NCBI GenBank assembly: GCA_016871655.1
Contig: VHCR01000013.1
Coordinates: 1 to 13,906, forward strand
Direction of reading: 5' to 3'
DNA: 13,906 bases
Source: Verrucomicrobiota bacterium
GTDB taxonomy: Bacteria; Verrucomicrobiota; Verrucomicrobiia; Chthoniobacterales; UBA6821
Shown piece after piece: positions 1 to 7,333 of this stretch. The notes beneath the pieces are model-generated. The model made no database searches. It was not told where the DNA came from and saw nothing but the letters and a program-made list of their open reading frames with translations. A program made the translations under genes and the position numbers. Numbering within the stretch: the stretch's first letter is position 1; each line of letters begins with the position of its first letter.

Positions 1-58
1 CAGCGCTATGTCTCATAACGTAAGCTCTGACAACGAAGCTCAGCACAAAAAGAGCTAG
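1..58 (+). CDS. possible C-terminal tail of an upstream gene (partial)
   Basis: A reading frame beginning at position 2 is open to a TAG at 56-58 and would encode a hydrophilic tail ending SSDNEAQHKKS. Such a Ser/Asn/Lys-rich end is plausible for a protein that starts outside the window, and the promoter-like sequence follows after it. Nineteen codons cannot show that it is real, and no family can be named. It could equally be non-coding. Confidence 0.25.
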   Translation, partial: SAMSHNVSSDNEAQHKKS

Positions 59-66
59 TCAGATAG

Positions 67-99
67 TTCAGTTATTTAATGGAGATGGTATAATACCAT
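67..99 (+). promoter_or_regulatory. candidate thiG promoter with palindromic operator-like site
   Basis: A perfect TATAAT lies at 89-94. The hexamer TTCAGT at 67-72 with a 16-base spacer is a poor -35 (3 of 6 matches). The -10 box sits inside the perfect inverted repeat ATGGTAT-A-ATACCAT (85-99), the right size and place for a repressor site, or it may be chance in A+T-rich DNA. A start near 101 would give thiG a leader of about 78 bases. No TPP riboswitch core is visible in that leader. Confidence 0.4.
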
Positions 100-179
100 A
101 AATGTGAATAAAGACGAAGTCAGATAGAACTTGATTTGTTGATAGCTTCTAGACTCATTTTGAGTTAACATCAGTTTCT

Positions 180-977
180 ATGTCTCTCTCAAGTTTATCA
201 GCCCCTCTGACCATTGCTGACCGTACTTTTTCCTCGCGACTTTTTTTGGGGACGGGAAAATTTTCCTCCAATGAGCTCATGCGTGATGCGTTGGAAGCGA
301 GTGGTGCCCAGATTGTGACAGTAGCATTGCGTCGAGCCGATCTCACGGGAAAAAAAGATCCCTTTGCGAATATTCTCGAATTTTTAGATCCTGAAAAATA
401 TTTGCTTCTGCCCAACACGAGTGGGGCCAATACAGCCGAAGAAGCTTTGCGTCTTGCTCGACTGGCGGTTGCTGCAGGATTACCTTCCTGGGTGAAGCTC
501 GAGATTCATCCTGATCCTCACTACTTGCTTCCTGATCCGATTGAAACATTAAAAGCAACCGAGTTGTTGGTGAAAGAAGGATTTACCGTTCTTCCTTACA
601 TCAACGCTGATCCGGTTCTTGCCAAGCGGTTGCAAGATGTCGGCGCTGCGACCGTAATGCCGCTTGGCGCGCCGATTGGTTCTAATCGCGGAATCGAAAC
701 ACGTGCGATGATTGAGATCATCATTGCGCAAGCGATTGTCCCTGTCATTGTCGACGCTGGTCTTGGAGCTCCTAGCCATGCCGCTGAAGCGATTGAGTTG
801 GGAGCGGATGCGGTTTTAATTAATACTGCAATTGCGGCTGCTACTGATCCTGTGCGGATGGCACACGCTTTTCGCATGGCCGTGGAAAGCGCTTCGGAAG
901 CTGTGGCTGCGGGGCTTCCATCGAAGGCTGATCATGCGGTTCCAACAAGCCCGCTGACAGGTTTTCTCAAAAAATAA
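180..977 (+). CDS. thiG: thiazole synthase ThiG
   Basis: ThiG makes the thiazole phosphate half of thiamine in the cytoplasm, from 1-deoxy-D-xylulose 5-phosphate, dehydroglycine and ThiS-thiocarboxylate sulfur. The 265-residue product is full length for the family. Visible marks are the N-terminal [12 protein letters not shown] strand, [11 protein letters not shown] near residues 79-88, the Schiff-base lysine K106 in [25 protein letters not shown], the phosphate-binding [13 protein letters not shown], and [20 protein letters not shown] with the downstream [12 protein letters not shown] strand. The ATG at 180 opens directly onto the conserved N-terminus; no Shine-Dalgarno sequence precedes it. 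ThiS, ThiF and ThiH are not in the window, so any thi operon would have to lie to the left, but the 5' non-coding region suggests that thiG is transcribed on its own. Identification is firm. Confidence 0.96.
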   Translation: MSLSSLSAPLTIADRTFSSRLFLGTGKFSSNELMRDALEASGAQIVTVALRRADLTGKKDPFANILEFLDPEKYLLLPNTSGANTAEEALRLARLAVAAGLPSWVKLEIHPDPHYLLPDPIETLKATELLVKEGFTVLPYINADPVLAKRLQDVGAATVMPLGAPIGSNRGIETRAMIEIIIAQAIVPVIVDAGLGAPSHAAEAIELGADAVLINTAIAAATDPVRMAHAFRMAVESASEAVAAGLPSKADHAVPTSPLTGFLKK

Positions 978-980
978 AGT

Positions 981-1008
981 AATAGCCACAAAGGAACACA
1001 AAGAAATA
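981..1008 (+). repeat. dispersed intergenic repeat, copy A (AATAGCCACAAA type)
   Basis: The sequence from 981 reads AATAGCCACAAA, two variable bases, then AACACAA. The same pattern occurs on the minus strand at about 7219-7251, in the guaA-TPR gap. Both copies are intergenic. The unit has an internal near-repeat, CACAAAG-GAA-CACAAAG. Two copies in one window in opposite orientation indicate a dispersed non-coding repeat family; its function is unknown. Confidence 0.6.
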
Positions 1009-1009
1009 T

Positions 1010-1030
1010 GGCTGAAGGCTGAAGGCTAAA
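1010..1030 (+). repeat. GGCTGAA heptamer tandem repeat
   Basis: Two exact GGCTGAA units (1010-1016 and 1017-1023) are followed by a partial third, GGCTAAA. It directly abuts the AATAGCCACAAA repeat in the thiG-mutS gap. Seven-base tandem repeats in intergenic DNA are a known class in several bacterial lineages; with only two full copies this one is modest. Confidence 0.5.
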
Positions 1031-1069
1031 AATCATACTAGCAGATTATGTAAGTTTGATTTGATTATT

Positions 1070-1098
1070 TTAACAATTCTTCACTTTAAAAATAAATT
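1070..1098 (+). promoter_or_regulatory. candidate mutS promoter, leaderless layout
   Basis: TTAACA at 1070-1075 (5 of 6 matches to TTGACA) and TAAATT at 1093-1098 (4 of 6 matches to TATAAT) are separated by exactly 17 bases. The -10 box ends six bases before the mutS ATG at 1105, so transcription would begin at or next to the start codon and give a leaderless mRNA. That agrees with the absence of any Shine-Dalgarno sequence here. The region is A+T-rich, so chance matches are possible. Confidence 0.4.
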
Positions 1099-1104
1099 GG
1101 CTTT

Positions 1105-3735
1105 ATGAAACATCTTCAGCCTTCATCAGTACAACGCACTGGTGGTTTGACTCCAATGATGCAGCAGTATCACTTGCTGCGACGTGATTTGCCGCCGGAC
1201 ACGTTTTTGCTTTTTCGATTGGGAGATTTTTATGAAATGTTTTTTGAGGATGCTATTCAAGCGGCACCGATTCTGAATGTTTCGCTTACGAAGCGAGGGG
1301 AGACGCCGATGTGCGGAGTGCCGCATCACGCCTTGCGCGGCTATTTGAGAAAATTTTTTAAAGCGGGAAAGCGCGTGGCACTTTGTGAGCAGGTGGGTGA
1401 AGTCCAGACAGGAAAGCTGGTTAAACGCGAGATCACCCGTATCTTGAGCCCTGGAACGTTGGAGGATGTGGGATTGGAAGAGGGAGAAAATAATTTTACG
1501 GCGACGATTATTCCGATAAAACCTACTGCACGAAAGGCCGACGCTACAGAGCAGCGGCGTCCCCGCGAAGGCGGGGAGCTACTATCAACCGATCGCGAAG
1601 CGATCGCTTACGGATTATCGTATGCGGATGTCAGCACAGGAGAATTTTTTGTGACGTCACTTGCGAGTGAGGAGGAGTTGTTGAATGAGTTGGCGACGGT
1701 AGCTCCCGCTGAGTTGCTCGCGCCACGGCGGTGTGAGGAGATGTTAAAAAACATCAAAACGCGCTGGTCGCGTTTGGAATTTTTAGAAGATTATCTTTTT
1801 GATGAAATGGGAAGTTTGGAAATGTTGCGCTCTCATTTTAAAGTGCAATCGCTTGATGGCTTCGGTTGCAATGATCTTCAAGGTGGGCTCATAGCTGCAG
1901 GAGCCTTGGTGCACTATCTTACGCGGCATCTGCGTCGTGATGTTTCGCATCTTGTTTCCCTCCATCCCTACCGACATCACGATTATTTGCTCATCGATAC
2001 GGCAACACAATCTCATTTGGAGTTGGTCTCCTCACGCGCGGGAAGTGAGATGACCTTGTTTTCAGCACTTCAACGCACGAAGACGCCGATGGGAGCACGA
2101 CTCTTGCGAGATTGGATTTTGCATCCCCTTTGTGAAACCGCTGGTATCGCAGCACGCCAAGAAGTGATTGCTCTTTTTTTAGATCAACCTCTTTTTTTAA
2201 AAGAGTTGCGCGAATCTTTTGCCGGCATTCGAGATCTCGAACGTTCTCTCTCTCGATTGAGTCAAAATTCTGGCAATGCTCGTGATTTAGGTGTCTTGGG
2301 ATCATCTTTGCAGGCTGTTCCAGCATTGCGTCAGCTTTTAGAAAAAATAAAAATTGCTTCACGTTTAGAAGCTCCTTTGTTAACCAGATTGATTGCAGGC
2401 TTGCACGATTTGAAAGAACTTCGCATGACTTTGGAGCAAGCAATTGTGGAAGAGCCACCCGTTGTTACAAAGGAAGGAGGGATGATTCGCTCTGGCTTTG
2501 ATTCGATGTTGGATGAACTGCGTGCCGCAGGAACGGAGGGAAAAGAATGGATTGCGAATCTGCAGGAAAAAGAAATTCAACGTACGGGGATTAAATCACT
2601 CAAGGTCCGCTTCAACGCGGTCTTTGGCTATTTCATCGAAGTGACAAAAGCGAACCTCTCTCAAGTTCCGAGTGATTATCATCGGAAGCAGACGACGGCG
2701 AATGGAGAGCGTTTCATTACGCCGGAGCTCAAAGAAATGGAAGGGAAAATTTTGGGAGCGCAAGAACGATCATGCGCGTTAGAGTATGAAATTTTTCAAC
2801 GCTTGCGTACCTTGGTTCTCGCCGAGCTGCTCCGCATTCAAGAAACTGCCAAGGTTGCTGGAACTTTGGATTTGCTCGGATCGCTAGCTGAGACCGCTAG
2901 ATTATTTGATTATTGTCGACCTCAATTAGAAGAGGGAGGAGGCTTTTTTGTGAAAGATGGGCGTCATCCTGTTTTGGATCAAATGACGCGCGAAAAAAGT
3001 TTTGTTTCGAATGATACAAACTTAGATGTAGCCACACGGCGCATGGCAATTATCACGGGACCCAACATGGCTGGTAAATCGACTTATCTCAAACAAGTCG
3101 CGCTCCTCACCATCATGGCGCAGATGGGAAGTTATGTTCCTGCCAAAGAAATACGATTGGGGTTAGTCGATCGCCTCTTCACGCGCGTGGGCGCGAGTGA
3201 TGATCTCTCACGAGGCCAGTCGACATTTATGGTTGAGATGAATGAGACAGCGAACATCCTTCACAATGCCACACAACGAAGTCTGGTGTTGCTTGATGAA
3301 ATAGGACGAGGCACGGCGACCTTTGATGGACTCTCCCTCGCGTGGAGTGTTGCAGAGTATCTGCACGATGTAACGCAAGCACGAACCATGTTTGCAACGC
3401 ACTACCACGAGCTTCCTGACTTGGCGCGGACGCGTTCCGGAGTGATCAATTTGAATGTCGCCGTGAGAGAATGCCAAGACGAGATTATTTTTCTCCACAA
3501 GATTGTTGAGGGAGCAGCCGATCGGAGCTATGGAATTCAAGTGGCGCGTTTGGCAGGAATTCCTCCAATTGTTGTTGAGCGTGCGAAAGAAATTTTAGCC
3601 AATTTAGAAAAAGCAGAGTTGAATGCCGAAGGGCGTCCTCAGTTAGCCTTACGCGAAATTCCATTTCGTCCACGCCGTCCTCGACCTCGGCAGCAGCAGG
3701 AAGGGCCAATGCTTTTTGATGAAAGCTCATTTTAA
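1105..3735 (+). CDS. mutS: DNA mismatch repair protein MutS
   Basis: MutS recognises mismatches and small loops and, with MutL, starts repair. The 876-residue product has all MutS1 parts: the mismatch-reading F-x-E (F42-Y-E44 in GDFYEMF), the connector domain with SYADVSTGEFF, the core and clamp helices, Walker A GPNMAGKST (652-660), Walker B LLDEIGRGTATFDG with D731 and E732, FATHYHEL, and the C-terminal GAADRSYGIQVARLAGIP. The tail ends in GPMLF, which resembles a beta-clamp-binding peptide. The unusual part is residues about 141-170, between NNFTATI and AYGLSYADVSTGEFF, where most MutS proteins have a short link. Here the DNA carries two perfect hairpins (1561-1606) and the protein reads RRPREGGELL, suggesting an in-frame insertion. 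ATG 1105 has no Shine-Dalgarno sequence. The kinase gene starts 15 bases downstream. Confidence 0.97.
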   Translation: MKHLQPSSVQRTGGLTPMMQQYHLLRRDLPPDTFLLFRLGDFYEMFFEDAIQAAPILNVSLTKRGETPMCGVPHHALRGYLRKFFKAGKRVALCEQVGEVQTGKLVKREITRILSPGTLEDVGLEEGENNFTATIIPIKPTARKADATEQRRPREGGELLSTDREAIAYGLSYADVSTGEFFVTSLASEEELLNELATVAPAELLAPRRCEEMLKNIKTRWSRLEFLEDYLFDEMGSLEMLRSHFKVQSLDGFGCNDLQGGLIAAGALVHYLTRHLRRDVSHLVSLHPYRHHDYLLIDTATQSHLELVSSRAGSEMTLFSALQRTKTPMGARLLRDWILHPLCETAGIAARQEVIALFLDQPLFLKELRESFAGIRDLERSLSRLSQNSGNARDLGVLGSSLQAVPALRQLLEKIKIASRLEAPLLTRLIAGLHDLKELRMTLEQAIVEEPPVVTKEGGMIRSGFDSMLDELRAAGTEGKEWIANLQEKEIQRTGIKSLKVRFNAVFGYFIEVTKANLSQVPSDYHRKQTTANGERFITPELKEMEGKILGAQERSCALEYEIFQRLRTLVLAELLRIQETAKVAGTLDLLGSLAETARLFDYCRPQLEEGGGFFVKDGRHPVLDQMTREKSFVSNDTNLDVATRRMAIITGPNMAGKSTYLKQVALLTIMAQMGSYVPAKEIRLGLVDRLFTRVGASDDLSRGQSTFMVEMNETANILHNATQRSLVLLDEIGRGTATFDGLSLAWSVAEYLHDVTQARTMFATHYHELPDLARTRSGVINLNVAVRECQDEIIFLHKIVEGAADRSYGIQVARLAGIPPIVVERAKEILANLEKAELNAEGRPQLALREIPFRPRRPRPRQQQEGPMLFDESSF
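1561..1606 (+). repeat. two adjacent perfect hairpins inserted within mutS
   Basis: CCCCGC-GAAG-GCGGGG (1561-1576) is a perfect 6-bp stem with a GAAG loop. It is followed at 1590-1606 by CGATCGC-GAA-GCGATCG, a perfect 7-bp stem. Both are G+C-rich in a less G+C-rich gene and lie where MutS proteins normally have a short linker. The CCCCGCGAAGGCGGGG motif is similar to palindromic repeats that are dispersed in many bacterial genomes (recollection, not searched). This is most simply a short palindromic element accepted in frame. Confidence 0.55.
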
Positions 3736-3753
3736 AAAGTTTTTTTTAAAATG
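3728..3753 (+). promoter_or_regulatory. AT-rich hairpin spanning the mutS stop and kinase start codons
   Basis: CATTTTAAAAA (3728-3738) and TTTTTAAAATG (3743-3753) are perfect reverse complements, 11 bp, with the four-base loop GTTT. The left arm contains the mutS TAA (3733-3735) and the right arm contains the kinase ATG (3751-3753). In RNA the fold would hide the start codon, and no Shine-Dalgarno sequence is present. The T-run at 3740-3747 could instead act as a weak terminator. Only one pair is G-C, so the stem is weak at ordinary temperatures. Confidence 0.4.
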
Positions 3754-5496
3754 ATAAAGGTCTGTTTTTTATTCTTTGTATTTCTATTGCCTTTTGGATG
3801 GTCTATGGACTCCATAGGGAAGGGACCTTTTAACAAAGGCTTAAGCAGTCATATCAGTGAAGCGAAGAGGAGTAAAACGACAGATACAACAACTTCCGAG
3901 AGTAGTAACGAAAGAGATAATAGCTTTTCTGATGAAAAAAAATATTCTGTAACAGAAGATAGGGATATCGGAACCATTCACGAAGCAGAAGTTGATCCAG
4001 GTCTTTTAAAAAAAGAAAAAGAAGCAATTCAAAAGAAAAGAATGATACTAAGTGAGCTAGTTGCCGAAGCCGCACAACCTAAAAAAGAAAATCAGGTTAT
4101 TCAGTGGACTTTTGAGAGTTCTTTTCAACATTCCAGCTTTAAATTAGTTAATCGTTTTACAGACTATGCAACACGTTGGGAACGAATGAAACCGTCAGCT
4201 GATGCAATTAGAGAATTGCTTTGTGCCGTTTACCCTAATCAAGGTTCTGAAAAAGAAGCCGTCTTGCAGATGCTTAATAATTATTTTGCTTTTCAGGGAA
4301 ATCAAATAACATTAGGAGAGTTGAGAGATTTAGTTGTCCGCTTAGAAAAAAGTCATCCTGTTATTTCAAGAGCAACACAACGCCTGTTGAAGCAAAATTG
4401 CGAGATAATTTGGGAACAAAGAGCCAGTGACCCGAATCTTCGGAATACTGCCGTAAATCAATCCGAGCTTAGTCGCTTTTTATCTTCTAAAGGGATTCAA
4501 GCTAACTTGGGCACAAAGCTAGGCTCTGGAGGTTTTGGGACTGTTTATCCAGCTGAAGTTGATGAAGAGTCTTATGTCTTAAAAATAGAGAAGGCCCCAC
4601 AACCGCTGACTCATCCAGATCTCAATAATAAATTTTGGAGAAGTGGAATCGCTGCTTCACGAATTCGTGAACTTACGCATTTTGCAAAAACAGAATTAGT
4701 TATTTTGAATATTAAAAAACCGAATGGAGATTTTGCTCAATGGGCTGTACCAATAGATAAGGTGAAATCTTTTTCTGAAGAAGACCTTCCGCGAGAATCA
4801 GAAGTTAGTATTGTTGCAACTCTCATGAAACGCGCTCCTGGCGACGACTTGTTCACCTTGATGAGATATGCAGACCGTGGATTTGATATTGCTGAGCATT
4901 TTAACTATATTGCTCATGGACTATTTTCTTTTTTAGAAAAAACATACCAGCGGAATTTTGTTCATGGAGATATAAAGCCAGAGAATATTATCTACGATCG
5001 TAAGAGTCGCTATCTCTGGGTCATTGATCCAGACTTAGGCAAACAATTAAGGAAACGTGATAAGGAACAACATCCACCATCTCACAATGATTCTAATGCA
5101 ATGCTTCCAGTCAATCCCTCGAAGACAACAGAGCGTCAAGGCACTATCAAGTACGCTGCAACAAAAGTACTTCAAAAGCAGCCATACGATTCTGCAGTTG
5201 ACTTTGAGTCTACTGCTCGAGTCCTCAAGGAGCTTGATGATTTAATTGAAGGGAGAGAAGAAGGATTGGTAGCAGAAGAAAATCTTGAAGAACCTATTCA
5301 AACTAGAGTGGATAAAGAACTCGCAAGGCGAGGAAAAGAGGAAGCTGCCGAAGCTTGCTGCTGGGGAATATTTCAAATGAGTGAAAGAAAGCGACTCATT
5401 CAGCTTTTTCAGAATGTTGAAGATGATATTCCGGGAGCCTTTGAAGCATTAAAGAATGCTATGGATGCTAAGAGAATTGTAACCTTAATTCCGTAG
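3751..5496 (+). CDS. exported eukaryote-like protein kinase domain protein
   Basis: This 581-residue protein combines a probable signal peptide (MIKVCFLFFVFLLPFGWS, residues 1-18) with a C-terminal protein-kinase-like domain. Residues about 35-75 are Ser/Thr/Asp/Glu-rich and look disordered; 80-250 look helical and match no family I know. The kinase part has a G-loop GSGGFGTVY (258-266), a VLK lysine K278, the catalytic loop HGDIKPEN (405-412, with D407 and N412), IDPDLGK (D426-P-D428 where kinases have DFG), GTIKYAATK in place of GT.KYAAPE, and AVDFESTARVL, which matches the DVWS helix F region. Catalytic residues are kept but the activation segment is altered, so activity or pseudokinase status is open. 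The alternative start M19 (3805) would delete the signal peptide. The gene is A+T-richer than mutS. Being exported, it may act outside the cytoplasm or on a host; this is inference. Confidence 0.8.
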   Translation: MIKVCFLFFVFLLPFGWSMDSIGKGPFNKGLSSHISEAKRSKTTDTTTSESSNERDNSFSDEKKYSVTEDRDIGTIHEAEVDPGLLKKEKEAIQKKRMILSELVAEAAQPKKENQVIQWTFESSFQHSSFKLVNRFTDYATRWERMKPSADAIRELLCAVYPNQGSEKEAVLQMLNNYFAFQGNQITLGELRDLVVRLEKSHPVISRATQRLLKQNCEIIWEQRASDPNLRNTAVNQSELSRFLSSKGIQANLGTKLGSGGFGTVYPAEVDEESYVLKIEKAPQPLTHPDLNNKFWRSGIAASRIRELTHFAKTELVILNIKKPNGDFAQWAVPIDKVKSFSEEDLPRESEVSIVATLMKRAPGDDLFTLMRYADRGFDIAEHFNYIAHGLFSFLEKTYQRNFVHGDIKPENIIYDRKSRYLWVIDPDLGKQLRKRDKEQHPPSHNDSNAMLPVNPSKTTERQGTIKYAATKVLQKQPYDSAVDFESTARVLKELDDLIEGREEGLVAEENLEEPIQTRVDKELARRGKEEAAEACCWGIFQMSERKRLIQLFQNVEDDIPGAFEALKNAMDAKRIVTLIP

Positions 5497-5558
5497 AGTT
5501 TGATGAGTTTTTTAAAATTAAATGTAGCTAAAATTTGTTTTTGTACGTAGCTTTCTTC

Positions 5559-7148
5559 ATGGCTAAAAAAGTTATTTCTTCTCAACAAAGTAAAATTGTC
5601 ATTCTTGATTTTGGATCTCAATACACCCAGGTGATCGCACGGCGTATTCGTGAATCGCAAATTTTTTCCGAGGTATTACCTCATACAGTCAAGGCTTCTC
5701 AGCTTGCTAAAGACGCGACAATTTGCGGAATCATTTTTTCAGGAGGACCTGCGAGTGTTTATGCTAAAAATGCACCTGCGATTGATAAAAAAATCTATCA
5801 GCTAGGAGTCCCAATTTTGGGGATTTGTTATGGAATGCAACTTTTAGCTCACGATCTTGGTGGAAAGGTTGCTCGCTCTGAACGTCGTGAATATGGACAA
5901 GGCCAGCTGACAGTTAAAAAGACAGGGCTTCTTTTTAAAAAATTAAATCGCAAGTTAGAGGTTTGGAACAGCCATGGAGATCACATTGAAAAACTACCAA
6001 CTGGTTTTGTCGTTCTTGGAACCACTGAAAATGCACCACACGCAGTTATTGCTGATGAACAACGCAAAATTTATGGAATGCAGTTTCATCCTGAAGTCGC
6101 TCACACACCTCAAGGAAAAGAGATTTTAAATAATTTTCTTTTTGAAATTTGTGCTTGTCCTGCAACTTGGACAATGGGCTCCTTTATTGAGGATACCTGT
6201 GAAAAAATTCGGAGACAAGTTGGTGAGGGGCGTGTGATTCTTGGCTTGAGTGGTGGCGTTGACTCATCTGTAGCTGCTGCGCTCATTCATAAAGCCATTG
6301 GAGATCAACTGACCTGCATTTTTGTCGACAATGGATTATTGCGTGCTGGAGAGCGTAAGGCGGTACAAGACCTTTTTCAGCGTAATTTTAAAATAAAGCT
6401 AAAGGTTGTTAATGCAGAAAAACAATTTCTCTCAAAGCTCCGTAATGTCACCGATCCTGAGCGGAAGCGAAAAATTATTGGGAAAGAATTTATCAGCGTT
6501 TTTGAAAAAAGTGCCTTGGAGTTGCAACGCTCTTCCAAAAAGTCAGCGCATCCTTTTAAATTTTTAGCGCAAGGAACATTATATCCCGACGTGATCGAAA
6601 GTGTTCCTATTGGCGACAATCCTGCCGCTTTAATCAAGAGCCATCACAATGTCGGTGGACTTCCTAAAAACATGAAGTTTGAATTAGTGGAGCCGCTACG
6701 ACAGCTTTTCAAAGACGAAGTGCGTGAAGTGGGACGCGAGCTTGGTTTACCTCGCGAAGTTGTCGATCGTCAACCTTTCCCAGGTCCTGGTCTTGCTGTG
6801 CGCATCATTGGAACGATCACACCAGATCGTCTCAAAATTTTACGTGCTGCTGATGCGATCGTGCTTGAGGAAATGAGAGCCTCGGATTGGTATTACAAAG
6901 TTTGGCAATCGTTTGCTGTCTTGCTTCCAGTGCAATCAGTCGGTGTGATGGGAGACGAACGGACTTACGACTACACCATCGCTCTTCGCATCGTTGAGAG
7001 TCAAGATGGCATGACGGCTAATTGGGTTGATGTTCCGGCAGCATTGCTTGGAAAAATTTCGAGTCGAATTATTAATGAGGTGAAGGGTGTCAATCGCTGC
7101 GTCTATGATATATCCAATAAGCCGCCAGCCACAATCGAATGGGAATGA
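5559..7148 (+). CDS. guaA: GMP synthase (glutamine-hydrolysing)
   Basis: GuaA converts XMP to GMP with ATP and glutamine. The 529-residue chain has an N-terminal class I glutamine amidotransferase ([30 protein letters not shown], nucleophile C90 in [15 protein letters not shown], and H177 and E179 in [11 protein letters not shown]). The ATP-pyrophosphatase domain has the P-loop SGGVDSS (231-237), and the C-terminal dimerisation domain has [15 protein letters not shown] and the terminal KPPATIEWE. The ATG at 5559 gives the usual MAKK-type start. A TTG at 5535 would add only MFLYVAFF, an unlikely hydrophobic extension. No Shine-Dalgarno sequence precedes it. It stands alone, 62 bases after the kinase gene; a separate promoter is likely but not clear. 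Confidence 0.97.
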   Translation: MAKKVISSQQSKIVILDFGSQYTQVIARRIRESQIFSEVLPHTVKASQLAKDATICGIIFSGGPASVYAKNAPAIDKKIYQLGVPILGICYGMQLLAHDLGGKVARSERREYGQGQLTVKKTGLLFKKLNRKLEVWNSHGDHIEKLPTGFVVLGTTENAPHAVIADEQRKIYGMQFHPEVAHTPQGKEILNNFLFEICACPATWTMGSFIEDTCEKIRRQVGEGRVILGLSGGVDSSVAAALIHKAIGDQLTCIFVDNGLLRAGERKAVQDLFQRNFKIKLKVVNAEKQFLSKLRNVTDPERKRKIIGKEFISVFEKSALELQRSSKKSAHPFKFLAQGTLYPDVIESVPIGDNPAALIKSHHNVGGLPKNMKFELVEPLRQLFKDEVREVGRELGLPREVVDRQPFPGPGLAVRIIGTITPDRLKILRAADAIVLEEMRASDWYYKVWQSFAVLLPVQSVGVMGDERTYDYTIALRIVESQDGMTANWVDVPAALLGKISSRIINEVKGVNRCVYDISNKPPATIEWE

Positions 7149-7218
7149 AAAATGGCCGATAAATCCGCTGCTAGTTGCGCCAGCAGTAGGGTTATGCAAG
7201 AACTCCATTATTTCTATT

Positions 7219-7251
7219 CCTTTGTGCTCCTTGTGTTGATTTGTGGCTATT
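7219..7251 (-). repeat. dispersed intergenic repeat, copy B (inverted)
   Basis: Read on the minus strand, the sequence from 7251 is AATAGCCACAAA, then TC, then AACACAA, matching copy A at 981 except for the two central bases, and then continues GGAGCACAAAGG. It lies in the 185-base gap between guaA and the TPR gene. The rest of this gap (7149-7333) holds no convincing gene. Confidence 0.6.
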
Positions 7252-7318
7252 CCTTTTTCTTCTGTTCTGATTGGAGTGCAGTGGTTGCAAATTTTATTTT
7301 CAAAAACCAATTTTTCCA

Positions 7319-7329
7319 GAGAGACTCTC
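7319..7329. repeat. small palindrome upstream of the TPR gene
   Basis: GAGAG-A-CTCTC is a perfect inverted repeat ending four bases before the ATG at 7334. GAGAG is also the only purine-rich stretch that could serve as a ribosome binding site, at a spacing of 10 bases. It may be an operator, a hairpin affecting initiation, or chance. Confidence 0.3.
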
Positions 7330-7333
7330 AGTA

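Noticed and set aside
22..110. TPP riboswitch upstream of thiG
   Set aside because: TGGTATAATACCA faintly recalls the TGG-TAATACCA part of the TPP core, but CTGAGA and the other conserved blocks are absent and the palindrome explains the likeness.
1597..1607. Cyanobacterial HIP1 octamer (GCGATCGC) in mutS
   Set aside because: A GCGATCGC octamer is present at 1600-1607, but it is explained by the local hairpin and is not seen repeatedly in the window, so it gives no support for a cyanobacterial origin.
5535..5558. TTG start extending GuaA by eight residues
   Set aside because: The extension is hydrophobic, GuaA proteins begin just before the VILDFG strand, and ATG 5559 fits.
7271..7333. TTG start extending the TPR protein
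   Set aside because: It would bury the signal peptide 21 residues from the N-terminus; ATG 7334 gives a normal export signal.
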